From positions 1 through 7,420 of the forward strand of contig JANXTD010000825.1 of the NCBI GenBank assembly GCA_025352585.1: a stretch of DNA of 7,420 bases, read 5' to 3'. This stretch comes from Fimbriiglobus sp. GTDB taxonomy: Bacteria > Planctomycetota > Planctomycetia > Gemmatales > Gemmataceae. A program made the position numbers and the translations under genes. The notes under the pieces were generated by a model. It worked only from the letters and a program-made list of their open reading frames with translations, was not told where the DNA came from and did not search any database. Positions 1 to 6,513 of the stretch are shown piece after piece. How positions within the stretch are numbered: position 1 is the first letter of the stretch; every line of letters begins with the position of its first letter.

Positions 1-530
1 ACGCGCGGCTCGGGGGCGACTTCGGCGACCGCCTGCGGCTCGACGGCCGCCAGTTGCGGAGCGGCGACTTCGCGGGGGGCGGGCAACTCGAGGGCGGGCA
101 TCGCGGCGGGCGACTGCACCAAGAGCGGGATGGGGGGAACGGCGACGGGGTCGCCGGGGAGTGCGACACAGACAGGCTCGCGGGGCTGGGCGAACCAGAA
201 CGACCCGGACGAGACGGCCAGCAACGTCGAGGCGGCGACGGCGTAGGGCAGCCAGGAGCGCTTCGCCGGCACCGCCACACGCGGCGTGACCGGTCGGGTC
301 GTCGGCGGGACGGCGTGCGCAATGGCTTGGAGAATCTTCGCGGACCGGTCGCGCGGCAACGCGACCTTCCGCAACGCGCTCAGGCGGGCGGCTTGCGACT
401 GGAGGGTCTGGAACAGCGCCAGGGCGTCGCGCGACTCGGCGACGAGGCCGCGGAAGGCGAGTTGCTCGCCGGGCGTGAGGCGGCCGTCCACGGCGGCGGC
501 GATCAGGTGGCGTTGCGGGTCGGTCAACAT
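1..530 (-). CDS. Probable membrane anti-sigma factor (3' end beyond window)
   Basis: The reading frame starts with ATG at 528-530 and stays open to the left edge, giving 176 residues with no stop. A GAGG about 10 bases upstream supports this start. Residues 1-70 are a soluble, largely helical segment beginning MLTDPQRHLIAAAVDGRLTP, typical of the cytoplasmic part of planctomycete anti-sigma-like proteins. Residues about 93-114 form one hydrophobic membrane segment (WLPYAVAAST onward). The rest is a Pro/Ala/Val-rich tail, presumably extracytoplasmic. The gene lies 58 bases downstream of the ECF sigma gene on the same strand, the usual sigma then anti-sigma order, so it probably binds and silences that sigma factor. 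It lacks the HxxxCxxC zinc motif of ZAS-type anti-sigma factors; its only cysteine in view (C121) lies after the membrane segment. The role rests on position and topology, not on a recognised signature domain. It could be another sigma-linked membrane protein. Confidence 0.68.
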   Translation of the reverse strand, partial: MLTDPQRHLIAAAVDGRLTPGEQLAFRGLVAESRDALALFQTLQSQAARLSALRKVALPRDRSAKILQAIAHAVPPTTRPVTPRVAVPAKRSWLPYAVAASTLLAVSSGSFWFAQPREPVCVALPGDPVAVPPIPLLVQSPAAMPALELPAPREVAAPQLAAVEPQAVAEVAPEPR

Positions 531-588
531 ATCGGTCGGGCCTCGCCCCGTTTCCGGGAGAGCGGGTCAGTCGCTTCGGACATTCTGT

Positions 589-1182
589 CTAGCGGTTCGA
601 CGCTCCGGGCGGGAACTGGTTCCCGAAATCGGGATCCAGGAACTCCTTCAACTCGAGCCGCGCCCGGTGAATCCGGCTGCGGACCGTGCCGATCGGCACG
701 CCGACGATCTCGGCGATCTCCTCGTACTTCAGCCCGTCGATGTCCTTCAGGACCAGCACGGTCCGGTGGTCGGCCGACAGCCGGTTCAGTCCCGCCTGGA
801 GTAGCCCCTCCTCCTCGCGGCGTTGCAGGGCCAGGCCCGGCTGGGTCTCGTCCGACGGGTCGATCGGGTCGATGGAGGCTTCGCCGTCGCGGCCGCTCTC
901 CAGACTCACGAGTTGCTTGCGGCGGCGCTTCAGGCTCACCGCGGTGTTGAAGGCGATGCGGTACAGCCAGGTGAAGAACTCGGCGTCGCCCTTAAAGCTG
1001 GCCAGCGAGACGTAGGCGTTGATGAACGCGTCCTGGACGGCGTCGGCGGCGTCGTCGGGGTTGTCGAGGATGCGCGCCACCGAGTTGAACAGCCGGTCCT
1101 GGTAGCGCACGACCAACTCGCCGAAGGCGTCGGCCCGCCCGGCGAGGCACTCCGCGATCAGGCGTCGGTCGTTGTCGTTCAC
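589..1182 (-). CDS. ECF-family RNA polymerase sigma factor (RpoE-like)
   Basis: This is a group 4 (ECF) sigma-70 family protein, 197 residues from the chosen start, a normal length for ECF factors. Region 2 covers about residues 18-90, with RYQDRLFNSVARIL, the acidic DAVQDAFINAY core-binding stretch, then FTWLYRIAFNTAVSLKRRRK, which contacts the -10 element. A variable acidic linker rich in Asp, Pro and Ser follows. Region 4 covers about residues 129-181, with the helix-turn-helix YEEIAEIVGVPIGTVRSRIH that recognises the -35 element. There is no extra C-terminal domain, as in ECFs controlled by a partner anti-sigma. The start used is GTG at 1180-1182, with GGAG about 12 bases upstream; it gives the N-terminus MNDNDRRLIAECLAG, which fits the family. 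A second in-frame GTG at 1219-1221 would add 13 residues (MASRWPGPEPRPD) but has no visible ribosome site and sits close to the candidate transcription start. The probable anti-sigma gene follows after 58 bases. Confidence 0.93.
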   Translation of the reverse strand: MNDNDRRLIAECLAGRADAFGELVVRYQDRLFNSVARILDNPDDAADAVQDAFINAYVSLASFKGDAEFFTWLYRIAFNTAVSLKRRRKQLVSLESGRDGEASIDPIDPSDETQPGLALQRREEEGLLQAGLNRLSADHRTVLVLKDIDGLKYEEIAEIVGVPIGTVRSRIHRARLELKEFLDPDFGNQFPPGASNR

Positions 1183-1230
1183 GTCGGGTCGCGGCTCCGG
1201 GCCGGGCCAGCGAGACGCCACGGCGGTGCC

Positions 1231-1259
1231 AGTCTAGCCCGCCGGGGCGGCCGAGTCGA
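1231..1259 (-). promoter_or_regulatory. Candidate sigma-70-like promoter for the sigma/anti-sigma genes
   Basis: On the minus strand a TCGACT -35-like box (1254-1259) and a TAGACT -10-like box (1231-1236) are separated by 17 bases. Each matches consensus at 4 of 6 positions. Transcription would begin near 1221-1225, leaving a leader of about 40 bases before the GTG at 1182 and almost none before the GTG at 1221. I see no GGAAC-type ECF -35 box here, so autoregulation is not supported by eye. Matches of this quality arise by chance fairly often. Confidence 0.28.
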
Positions 1260-1301
1260 ACCCTTCGGCCGGGAATCGGGGGCAATGCGCGGCGGCCGGT
1301 G

Positions 1302-1324
1302 TGCTAAATTGGGGGCTGTGCCCC
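1302..1324 (+). promoter_or_regulatory. Candidate extended -10 and small palindrome upstream of the repeat protein
   Basis: TGcTAAATT at 1302-1310 resembles an extended -10 element (TGn plus 4 of 6 in the hexamer) in one of the few AT-rich spots between the divergent genes. No convincing -35 box is visible. Directly after it, GGGGC (1312-1316) and GCCCC (1320-1324) form a 5-base-pair palindrome with a TGT centre, around the expected transcription start. It could be an operator or a leader hairpin. No T-run follows, so it does not look like a terminator. Confidence 0.25.
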
Positions 1325-1354
1325 GACCCCCCGCCCGCCCTTCGAGAACTCCCC

Positions 1355-2356
1355 ATGCGTCTGCGACGACTCCTCGCCCTGGTCTTGACCAGCACGATCG
1401 CCACCGCGGCGCTCGCCCAGCCGCCGGCCGCGCCCCCCGCCCCGACGCCGACGTGGGCTTACGGCCACGACCTGCGGGCGCGCAAGGCCGGCACCACCGA
1501 CTTCGACAAGGACACGCCCAAGATCGGCGTCGAGTTCTTCCAGGACGCCGCCGCCGGCTCGGTCGTCGCCGTCACGCAGGAAGGCGCGCTCGCGGTGACA
1601 GCTAACGCGGCGATTAGCCCGGCGAAGAAGGCCCCGTGGCTGTTCGCCCACGACCTGAGTTCGCGCAAGGGCGACGAGGACCGCTTCACCCAGGCGACGA
1701 CGAAGTACGGCGTCGAGGCGTTCAACGACAACGCCAGCGGCCGGGTGCTCTACCTCACCGAGAAGGGCACCGTCGCCTTCGCCGAGATGCCGGCGACGGT
1801 CGCCACGAACAAGCCGCCGGTTTGGCACCACGCCTTGATCGTCAAGGTCCGCGCGGCCAAGGAGCAGGACTTCGCCAAGGACACCAAGAAATTCGGCGTC
1901 GAGGTGTTCAAGGACGGCAACACCGGCGGGCTAATCTACGTCTGCGAGACGGGGGCGATCGCAGCCGCCCCCGCCCCCGCGACGGCCCCGGCCGCCGACA
2001 GTGTTAAGGCCCCGAAGGCGCTGTACGGCTTGACCATGCGGTGCCGCAAGGCCGACGAAGCCGACTTCGGCGCGGACACCCGGACCTTCAGCGTCGAGGT
2101 CTTCCGCGACGAGAACACCGGCGGGCTGCTGTACATCTCCGAGACGGGGGCGATCGCCGCCACGCCGGCTAGCGAGGCGAAGTCCGGCCAGGGGGTCGCG
2201 TGGAAGTACGGCATGGCGCTGAAGGCCCGGCCGGGCGGCGTCGCCGAGTTCGCCAAGGCCAAGCGCTTCGGCGTCGAGGTGTACCAGGACGGCAACACCG
2301 GCAACCTTGTGTACCTCGCCGAGACCGGTTCGATCGCGGTGTTGCCGAAGAAGTAA
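1355..2356 (+). CDS. Secreted protein of five tandem ~49-residue repeats, function unknown
   Basis: I do not recognise a named family. The product is 333 residues. The start at ATG 1355 is chosen because it gives a clean Sec signal peptide: MRLRRLLALVLTSTIATAALA with an AxA cleavage site before Q22. An upstream in-frame ATG at 1301 would place 18 non-hydrophobic residues ahead of it. After a Pro/Ala linker come five repeats at about residues 33-81, 94-142, 156-204, 221-269 and 282-329, joined by Ala/Pro/Lys linkers. Each repeat has an aromatic start (W/Y), an R/K-rich strand with A-R/C-R-K/A, an acidic DF element, then FGVEVF, a D-x-N-T-G turn, a Y-rich strand and ETGAIA. This suggests a small beta-rich unit. 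There is no membrane segment after the signal peptide, no CXXCH heme site and no catalytic motif. It is divergent from the ECF sigma gene, so it could be a target of that factor, and it ends 5 bases from the convergent ccsBA gene. It is likely periplasmic or exported. Confidence 0.85.
   Translation: MRLRRLLALVLTSTIATAALAQPPAAPPAPTPTWAYGHDLRARKAGTTDFDKDTPKIGVEFFQDAAAGSVVAVTQEGALAVTANAAISPAKKAPWLFAHDLSSRKGDEDRFTQATTKYGVEAFNDNASGRVLYLTEKGTVAFAEMPATVATNKPPVWHHALIVKVRAAKEQDFAKDTKKFGVEVFKDGNTGGLIYVCETGAIAAAPAPATAPAADSVKAPKALYGLTMRCRKADEADFGADTRTFSVEVFRDENTGGLLYISETGAIAATPASEAKSGQGVAWKYGMALKARPGGVAEFAKAKRFGVEVYQDGNTGNLVYLAETGSIAVLPKK
1451..2341 (+). repeat. Five tandem protein-level repeats within the secreted protein
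   Basis: The repeat units lie at about 1451-1597, 1634-1780, 1820-1966, 2015-2161 and 2198-2341. Tryptophan (or Leu-Tyr in unit 4) recurs at residues 34, 95, 157, 223-224 and 283, a period of about 60-66 residues including linkers. The strongest shared block is FGVEVF-x-D-x-N-T-G-G/N-L-x-Y. Units 3, 4 and 5 keep D-x-N-T-G (DGNTG, DENTG, DGNTG), unit 2 has DNASG, and unit 1 has DAAAG. The gradient implies older or relaxed N-terminal units. Single cysteines occur near the end of unit 3 (C197) and the start of unit 4 (C230). Confidence 0.85.
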
Positions 2357-2361
2357 AGCCG

Positions 2362-5300
2362 TCACGCCTTCGGGGCGAAGCTCGCCCAGTAACGCTTCGG
2401 CGTCAGGCCGATCACGACTAGCAAGCCGTGCAGGATCCACAGGTACGTACACAGCAGTTGCAACTCGTTGTTGAAGCCGTAGGCGTGCAGGCCGACGCCG
2501 AGCTGGTTGGTGCCAAACCAGCTCCACGTCGTGACGGCGTTACCCAGCAGCGCCAGCACGGCGACGCCGCGGTCCTTGACCAGCCCGGACCAGCGGGCGT
2601 GCAGGATCAGCGCGTTCCAGATGACGATGAGCACCGCGCCGTTCTCCTTGGGGTCCCAGCCCCAGAAGCGGCCCCACGACTGGTCGGCCCAGATGCCGCC
2701 TAGTACCGTGCCGACGAAGCTGAACAGCACCGCGAAGCAAATGACGCCGTACAGGATCATGCCGATGACGCGGCCCAGCTCCATCGACTTGGTGCCGCCG
2801 CCCATCGTGACATCGACCTTGCTGCGTAAGTACGGCGTGGCGATGCCGAGGCCGACGTACAGCACGCCGATCAGGCCGGCGACGTAGGTCGCCGAGTACC
2901 CCAGGGTCACGGTCGTGACGTGGGTCGCCAGCCAGAAGTTGGTGTCGAGCACCGCCTGCATCATCTCCAGCGTGTCGCCGCCCGCCGCGAGGTTGTGGGC
3001 GACGATACTCGTCGTGAAGCCGATCAGCGCCCCGACGCCGTTGCCCAGGCCGATCGCGAAGACCCGCTCGACGAGCAGGCAGCCGAGGACCGCGGCCCAG
3101 CCGATGAACACCGCCGACGAGTACAGGTTCGTCACGAACACCAGCGGCCGGTCCATGAGGTACATGCGGGCGAACAGCGTCGCCGTGTGGACGAGGAACG
3201 TCAGCACCAGGACGCCGAACGCTCCTCGGCGGAAGCCCTCGGCGACGCCGGGGTTGACGAGGTGCGTACCGACGCCGACCAGCGTGAGCAGGAAGACCAG
3301 CACGTACAGGCCGATGCACTTGTAGTAGAACGAGGTCCGGTTCAGGTACGACTCGAGGCCGACCTGGAACCGTTGCCGCGGGGTGATCGCCTCACGGCTC
3401 ATCGTGTCGAGCGTAGTCAGGAGCCGGTTGAACTCGTCGGGCTTGCGCTCGCGGTAGGCGGCGAGCATGTCGAGCCAAACCTTCGCGGTCGGGTCGCCGG
3501 CCAGGATCGCTTCGCGGGCGACTTCGAGCTTCTGCGCCTTGGCGAGCTGCGCGTCTTCGTAAAAGGCCTCGAACTGCTTGCGCTGCTCGGGGTTCATCGA
3601 CTTCGGATCTTTGGGCAACCCCGCCTCGTCCATCCGTTGGAGGAGGTCTTGAATCATCTCCTGCTGAAACTGTTGGTCCGCGCGGGCAATGGTCCGCCCC
3701 GACTCGCCGGGCTGTCGCCAGGGCTTGCCGTCTTCCGGGGGGAGGGCCAGGACATCGGTCCCCGTCATCACGCCGATGAAGTACCGGAGGTGGCTGTTGA
3801 GTTCGAGGACCTTGTTCGAGAAGAGGTCGCGCTCGGCGGCCGGCGTTTTGTCGGCCTTCTCGGCGGCCTTTTCGAGGGCGTCGAATTGCGGCTGCAACTC
3901 CGTCAGCGAGTAGCGCAAGCCCTCGCGGCGTTCGAGCTTCATCATCTCGATGAGCCGGTCGTTCTCGACGCGAAAGATGCGGTACGCCGCCGACGGGCCG
4001 GGGTTGCCGGGCAGGCCGGTCATCGTCTTGAGGTACCACTCGATCGCCGGCCGCTTCTTGTCCGACTCGTCCTTGTACTCCTCGGTGTTGTTCAAGATCC
4101 GCAACAGGACATCGGCGCGTGTCTCGAGCGGCTTCATGCGGCCGCCGTCGAGGACCGGCAGCGAGCCGAGCTTGGCGAGGTCGTAGACCGACACCACCGT
4201 GCGCGGGATCGCCGACGCGGTCAAGTAGAGGGCCGTGACGCCGACGCAGACCCAAGCGATGGCCCGGCCGGACTTCGGCAGGGCGTCGCCGGTCAGCCGG
4301 GCGCGGGGCATGCCGAACACGAGCCGGACGAGAACCTCGCCGGCCGTCGGGGCGATGCGGACCGGCTGGACCTCGCCGACCGGCTTCGACTTGCCGGAGG
4401 TCACGAACGTGACCAGGCTCAGTGTGAAGTGGAGCATCATCCCCGCCGTGACCATGACGCACGCCAGGTACGGCAGCACCCAGCCGGGGTTACGGACCAC
4501 TTGCAGGATCGTGCTCTTCTCGTCGGGCGTGAACGACGACTGGAAGAATGTCTCGCCGCGGTACCGCAGCGGCTCGTTCATCGAGATCGTCAACTCGTTG
4601 TTGATCTCGCGCTCAGAGTCGATGAGCCGAACCTTGCTCGCGTAGTTCTTCGGCGTGTTGGTGCCGACGTAGCGGTCGAAGGTGAACTTGATCAGTTCAA
4701 GGCGGTAGGGCTTGAGGTAGCGTGTCTGGCGCAGTTCGACCGCGTAACGCTTGCCGTCCACGGTCAGGCCGATGTCGTCGTTGAGGCGTGTCGAGACGAG
4801 GTAGACGCCGAGGTCTTTGCCGTCGCCCTTCGACTTGAAGCGGACGTAGGCCGCCGGGGTGTCGATCTTCTGCACCGGGTCGGTGCCGTTCACCTCCGGC
4901 TTCTGGACAGCGATGCCTTCGAGGCCGACCCCCGCCGTGGCGAGGTTGGGAAGCGCGGAACCCTTGGCGTTCTCCAGCACGCAGTTCTTGTAGAAGGCGA
5001 CGACTTCGAGATCGACCGGCAACGCGGCGTTCGAGATGGCGGTGTTGGTGCGGAACGAGTCGCGCAGCAACTTGACCGGCACGACCGCGACGGCGTCCTT
5101 GTCCGAGTTGGCCAACTGCGTCGTGAAGGAGAGTTCCTCGTTGCGGGTATCGACGGCGTAGCTGGCCGAGCCGCCTTCGGCGATCACCATGTTCTGCTCG
5201 ACCTGGAACTCGCGCGTGATGAACTCACCGACGAAAAGCAACAGAATCCCGCCGTGCAGGATGTAGAGGCCGGAGCGCTTCAGCAGCATCTTGGCGACGT

Positions 5301-5733
5301 CGCCAGAGGCGTTCGCCTTCTTGGCCTGCTTGGCCGTCACGCGCACCAGGCTAATCAGTTGCAGCGTGTGCGCGGCGAGCAGGTTGAAGAACATCGTGAA
5401 GCCGATGAGCTTGCCGGCCGGGAACGGCACCGACGCCGTGGTGGTCCACGAGGGCGGCACCGAGAAGAAAATCTGCCCAAACTGGAAGAGGAGTTGTACG
5501 TCGATCCAGACGAGCCACGACCAGAAGTACTGATCGACGACGCCCCAGATGCCGGCGTTCTTCTGCGCGACGGTGCCGAAGAAGACCAGCACCATCGACA
5601 TGGCGAACAGCGACACCGTTAACTTCAGCGAAGCGATCGGCTTCAGGACCGTGATGAGCGGGTGGACCGGCAGCGGCCGCGGCTTGCGCGGGGCCGGGTC
5701 GGACATCACGGCGTCGGCGGTCAAAGTACTCAT
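2362..5733 (-). CDS. ccsBA: Fused cytochrome c synthase CcsBA (ResB/Ccs1-CcsA, System II)
   Basis: This multipass membrane protein exports heme and attaches it to CXXCH motifs of apocytochromes c outside the membrane. It has 1123 residues. The ATG at 5733 is chosen because AGGAG lies 8 bases upstream; a longer in-frame start at 5853 would overlap the preceding gene. The ResB half (about 22-450) has membrane segments near 35-54, 105-130, 153-172 and 418-445 around a large extracytoplasmic domain (about 173-415). The motif LHGGILLLFVGEFITRE contains H160, a likely membrane heme ligand. A membrane segment near 490-508 leads into a soluble region (about 510-795) that starts with PVLDGGRMKPLETRA. 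The CcsA half (about 800-1120) carries the WWD heme-handling motif WGRFWGWDPKE (1020-1030). Its external histidine ligands are H938 and H1083 (GVGLHAYGF), and H1045 is the second membrane histidine. The ligand assignments come from alignment by eye with known CcsBA proteins. All key residues are present, so the protein is probably active. Confidence 0.93.
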   Translation of the reverse strand: MSTLTADAVMSDPAPRKPRPLPVHPLITVLKPIASLKLTVSLFAMSMVLVFFGTVAQKNAGIWGVVDQYFWSWLVWIDVQLLFQFGQIFFSVPPSWTTTASVPFPAGKLIGFTMFFNLLAAHTLQLISLVRVTAKQAKKANASGDVAKMLLKRSGLYILHGGILLLFVGEFITREFQVEQNMVIAEGGSASYAVDTRNEELSFTTQLANSDKDAVAVVPVKLLRDSFRTNTAISNAALPVDLEVVAFYKNCVLENAKGSALPNLATAGVGLEGIAVQKPEVNGTDPVQKIDTPAAYVRFKSKGDGKDLGVYLVSTRLNDDIGLTVDGKRYAVELRQTRYLKPYRLELIKFTFDRYVGTNTPKNYASKVRLIDSEREINNELTISMNEPLRYRGETFFQSSFTPDEKSTILQVVRNPGWVLPYLACVMVTAGMMLHFTLSLVTFVTSGKSKPVGEVQPVRIAPTAGEVLVRLVFGMPRARLTGDALPKSGRAIAWVCVGVTALYLTASAIPRTVVSVYDLAKLGSLPVLDGGRMKPLETRADVLLRILNNTEEYKDESDKKRPAIEWYLKTMTGLPGNPGPSAAYRIFRVENDRLIEMMKLERREGLRYSLTELQPQFDALEKAAEKADKTPAAERDLFSNKVLELNSHLRYFIGVMTGTDVLALPPEDGKPWRQPGESGRTIARADQQFQQEMIQDLLQRMDEAGLPKDPKSMNPEQRKQFEAFYEDAQLAKAQKLEVAREAILAGDPTAKVWLDMLAAYRERKPDEFNRLLTTLDTMSREAITPRQRFQVGLESYLNRTSFYYKCIGLYVLVFLLTLVGVGTHLVNPGVAEGFRRGAFGVLVLTFLVHTATLFARMYLMDRPLVFVTNLYSSAVFIGWAAVLGCLLVERVFAIGLGNGVGALIGFTTSIVAHNLAAGGDTLEMMQAVLDTNFWLATHVTTVTLGYSATYVAGLIGVLYVGLGIATPYLRSKVDVTMGGGTKSMELGRVIGMILYGVICFAVLFSFVGTVLGGIWADQSWGRFWGWDPKENGAVLIVIWNALILHARWSGLVKDRGVAVLALLGNAVTTWSWFGTNQLGVGLHAYGFNNELQLLCTYLWILHGLLVVIGLTPKRYWASFAPKA

Positions 5734-5741
5734 CGGTCGAA

Positions 5742-5746
5742 CTCCT
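5742..5746 (-). promoter_or_regulatory. Shine-Dalgarno site deciding the ccsBA start
   Basis: Minus-strand AGGAG lies 8 bases before the ATG at 5731-5733. It is the clearest ribosome binding site in the window. It selects the start MSTLTADAV over the upstream in-frame start at 5853 and the internal ATG at 5706. Confidence 0.75.
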
Positions 5747-5791
5747 ACCGCGGGTGAGGTGCATTCAGGCAGGTGTGATTCCGGGCGGCGA

Positions 5792-6427
5792 CTACTTCGC
5801 CCCAGGCATGCCGCGCATCCGGCCGGCACCGGAGCCGGGGGCGGCGGGGCCACGCAAGTCGATGCGGTACGCCTTCGTCTCGCCCAGCGTGACCTCGGTC
5901 ACCGACTTCGGCAACTCGGCCTCGGTCACCTTGGGCAAGCCGACTTCGAGCCGCCAGCGGTTGACGTTTTCTAACAACGAGCCGTTGATGCCGTCCGAAA
6001 GCGTCACCTGCGGCGTACCCTCGGGGCCGACGGTAAAGCTCTTCGGGACGAACTGCCGGGGCGGGTTCTCGACCCAGCCGGCCGGGGCGGTGTAGCTGGG
6101 CGTCGCGTTCGGGTTAGCCAGGCGGACGGTCGCAACGAACTCGTTAAACTTCCCTTCCAACGCAGTCACGGTGCCGATCGCCCCGGAAAACTTGATGTAC
6201 CTCGCCCGGTCCGGGCCGGAGGGGATGATGACGCCCAACATGCGCGACTTGTCCGGGCCGTCGGCCAACTCGACAGGAACCAGGGGGGCCGCGGTCGGCG
6301 CGGTGACCTTGGGCGTCTCGCGCGGGGCCTCGTAGGTGCGCACCGCTTCGGGCGGGTTGCAGCCGGCCCCGAGCGCGACGCACAGGCCCAGCCACGGCCA
6401 GACTCGGCGGGAAGTCGTCAACGGCAT
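5792..6427 (-). CDS. Uncharacterised lipoprotein preceding CcsBA
   Basis: The product is 211 residues from ATG 6427. The N-terminus has two arginines, a hydrophobic stretch WPWLGLCVALGAG and a lipobox cysteine C23 (LGAGC, with Gly rather than Leu at -3), so it should be a membrane-anchored lipoprotein. A Pro/Thr-rich linker (24-55) leads to a compact domain (about 56-190). Its recognisable blocks are MLGVIIP (63-69), YIKFSGAIGTV (77-87), a GKFNEFVATV helix (92-101), AGWVENPPRQF (116-126) and SLLENVNRWRLEVGLP (150-165). I recall similar lipoproteins with a P-x-GW block and an NVNRWR-x-x-x-GLP block beside cytochrome c biogenesis genes in planctomycetes and verrucomicrobia; this is from memory and unchecked. 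The C-terminus is Gly/Met/Arg-rich. There is no thioredoxin CXXC or CXXCH, and the only cysteines (C16, C23) are in the signal peptide, so it is not a CcsX-type thiol reductase or a cytochrome. It lies 58 bases upstream of ccsBA and is probably co-transcribed. Function unknown. Confidence 0.85.
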   Translation of the reverse strand: MPLTTSRRVWPWLGLCVALGAGCNPPEAVRTYEAPRETPKVTAPTAAPLVPVELADGPDKSRMLGVIIPSGPDRARYIKFSGAIGTVTALEGKFNEFVATVRLANPNATPSYTAPAGWVENPPRQFVPKSFTVGPEGTPQVTLSDGINGSLLENVNRWRLEVGLPKVTEAELPKSVTEVTLGETKAYRIDLRGPAAPGSGAGRMRGMPGAK

Positions 6428-6478
6428 TGCGGCAGTCTCAAGGGAAAGGGCTGTCGGCGGGGGCGGACCGAACACCCC

Positions 6479-6507
6479 ATTGTTCAGACCCAGCGGGCGG
6501 CCGTCAA
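6479..6507 (-). promoter_or_regulatory. Sigma-70-type promoter for the lipoprotein-ccsBA operon
   Basis: On the minus strand TTGACG (6502-6507, 5 of 6 to the -35 consensus) is separated by exactly 17 bases from AACAAT (6479-6484, 4 of 6 to the -10 consensus, with the key second A and final T kept). Transcription would begin near 6472, about 45 bases before the lipoprotein ATG. It is the best promoter match found by eye in the window. Confidence 0.5.
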
Positions 6508-6513
6508 GCCGCC
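6496..6513. repeat. Perfect 6-bp inverted repeat flanking the -35 box
   Basis: GGCGGC (6496-6501) and GCCGCC (6508-6513) are perfect inverted copies. The six bases between them are exactly the -35 hexamer of the candidate lipoprotein-ccsBA promoter. It could be a repressor or activator site. In DNA this GC-rich a repeat of this length can also occur by chance. Confidence 0.3.

Noticed and set aside
54..950. A 298-residue plus-strand frame over the sigma and anti-sigma genes
   Set aside because: Gly/Arg-rich low-complexity translation opposite two well supported genes; shadow frame.
1271..1300. GGGAAT at 1271-1276 as a possible stress-sigma -35 box for the repeat-protein gene
   Set aside because: No matching GTT-type -10 box is found at the required distance.
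1301..1354. N-terminal extension of the repeat protein from the ATG at 1301
   Set aside because: It would put 18 polar and proline-rich residues in front of a textbook signal peptide and would overlap the candidate -10 element.
1355..2356. Possibility that the repeat protein is a multiheme c-type cytochrome, given the nearby ccsBA
   Set aside because: It contains no CXXCH motif and only two cysteines in the mature part.
2365..2377. Small hairpin CGCC-TTCGG-GGCG at the end of ccsBA
   Set aside because: Only four base pairs, inside the coding region and without a T-run on either strand; not credible as a terminator.
2920..5622. A 900-residue open frame on the plus strand opposite ccsBA
   Set aside because: It is long but runs antisense through a gene with clear CcsBA motifs. 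It is full of Arg, Asp, Glu and Val with no recognisable domain or membrane pattern, as expected for an antisense shadow frame in GC-rich DNA.
5734..5853. N-terminal extension of CcsBA from the start at 5853
   Set aside because: It overlaps the end of the lipoprotein gene, and a strong AGGAG sits 8 bases before the ATG at 5733.
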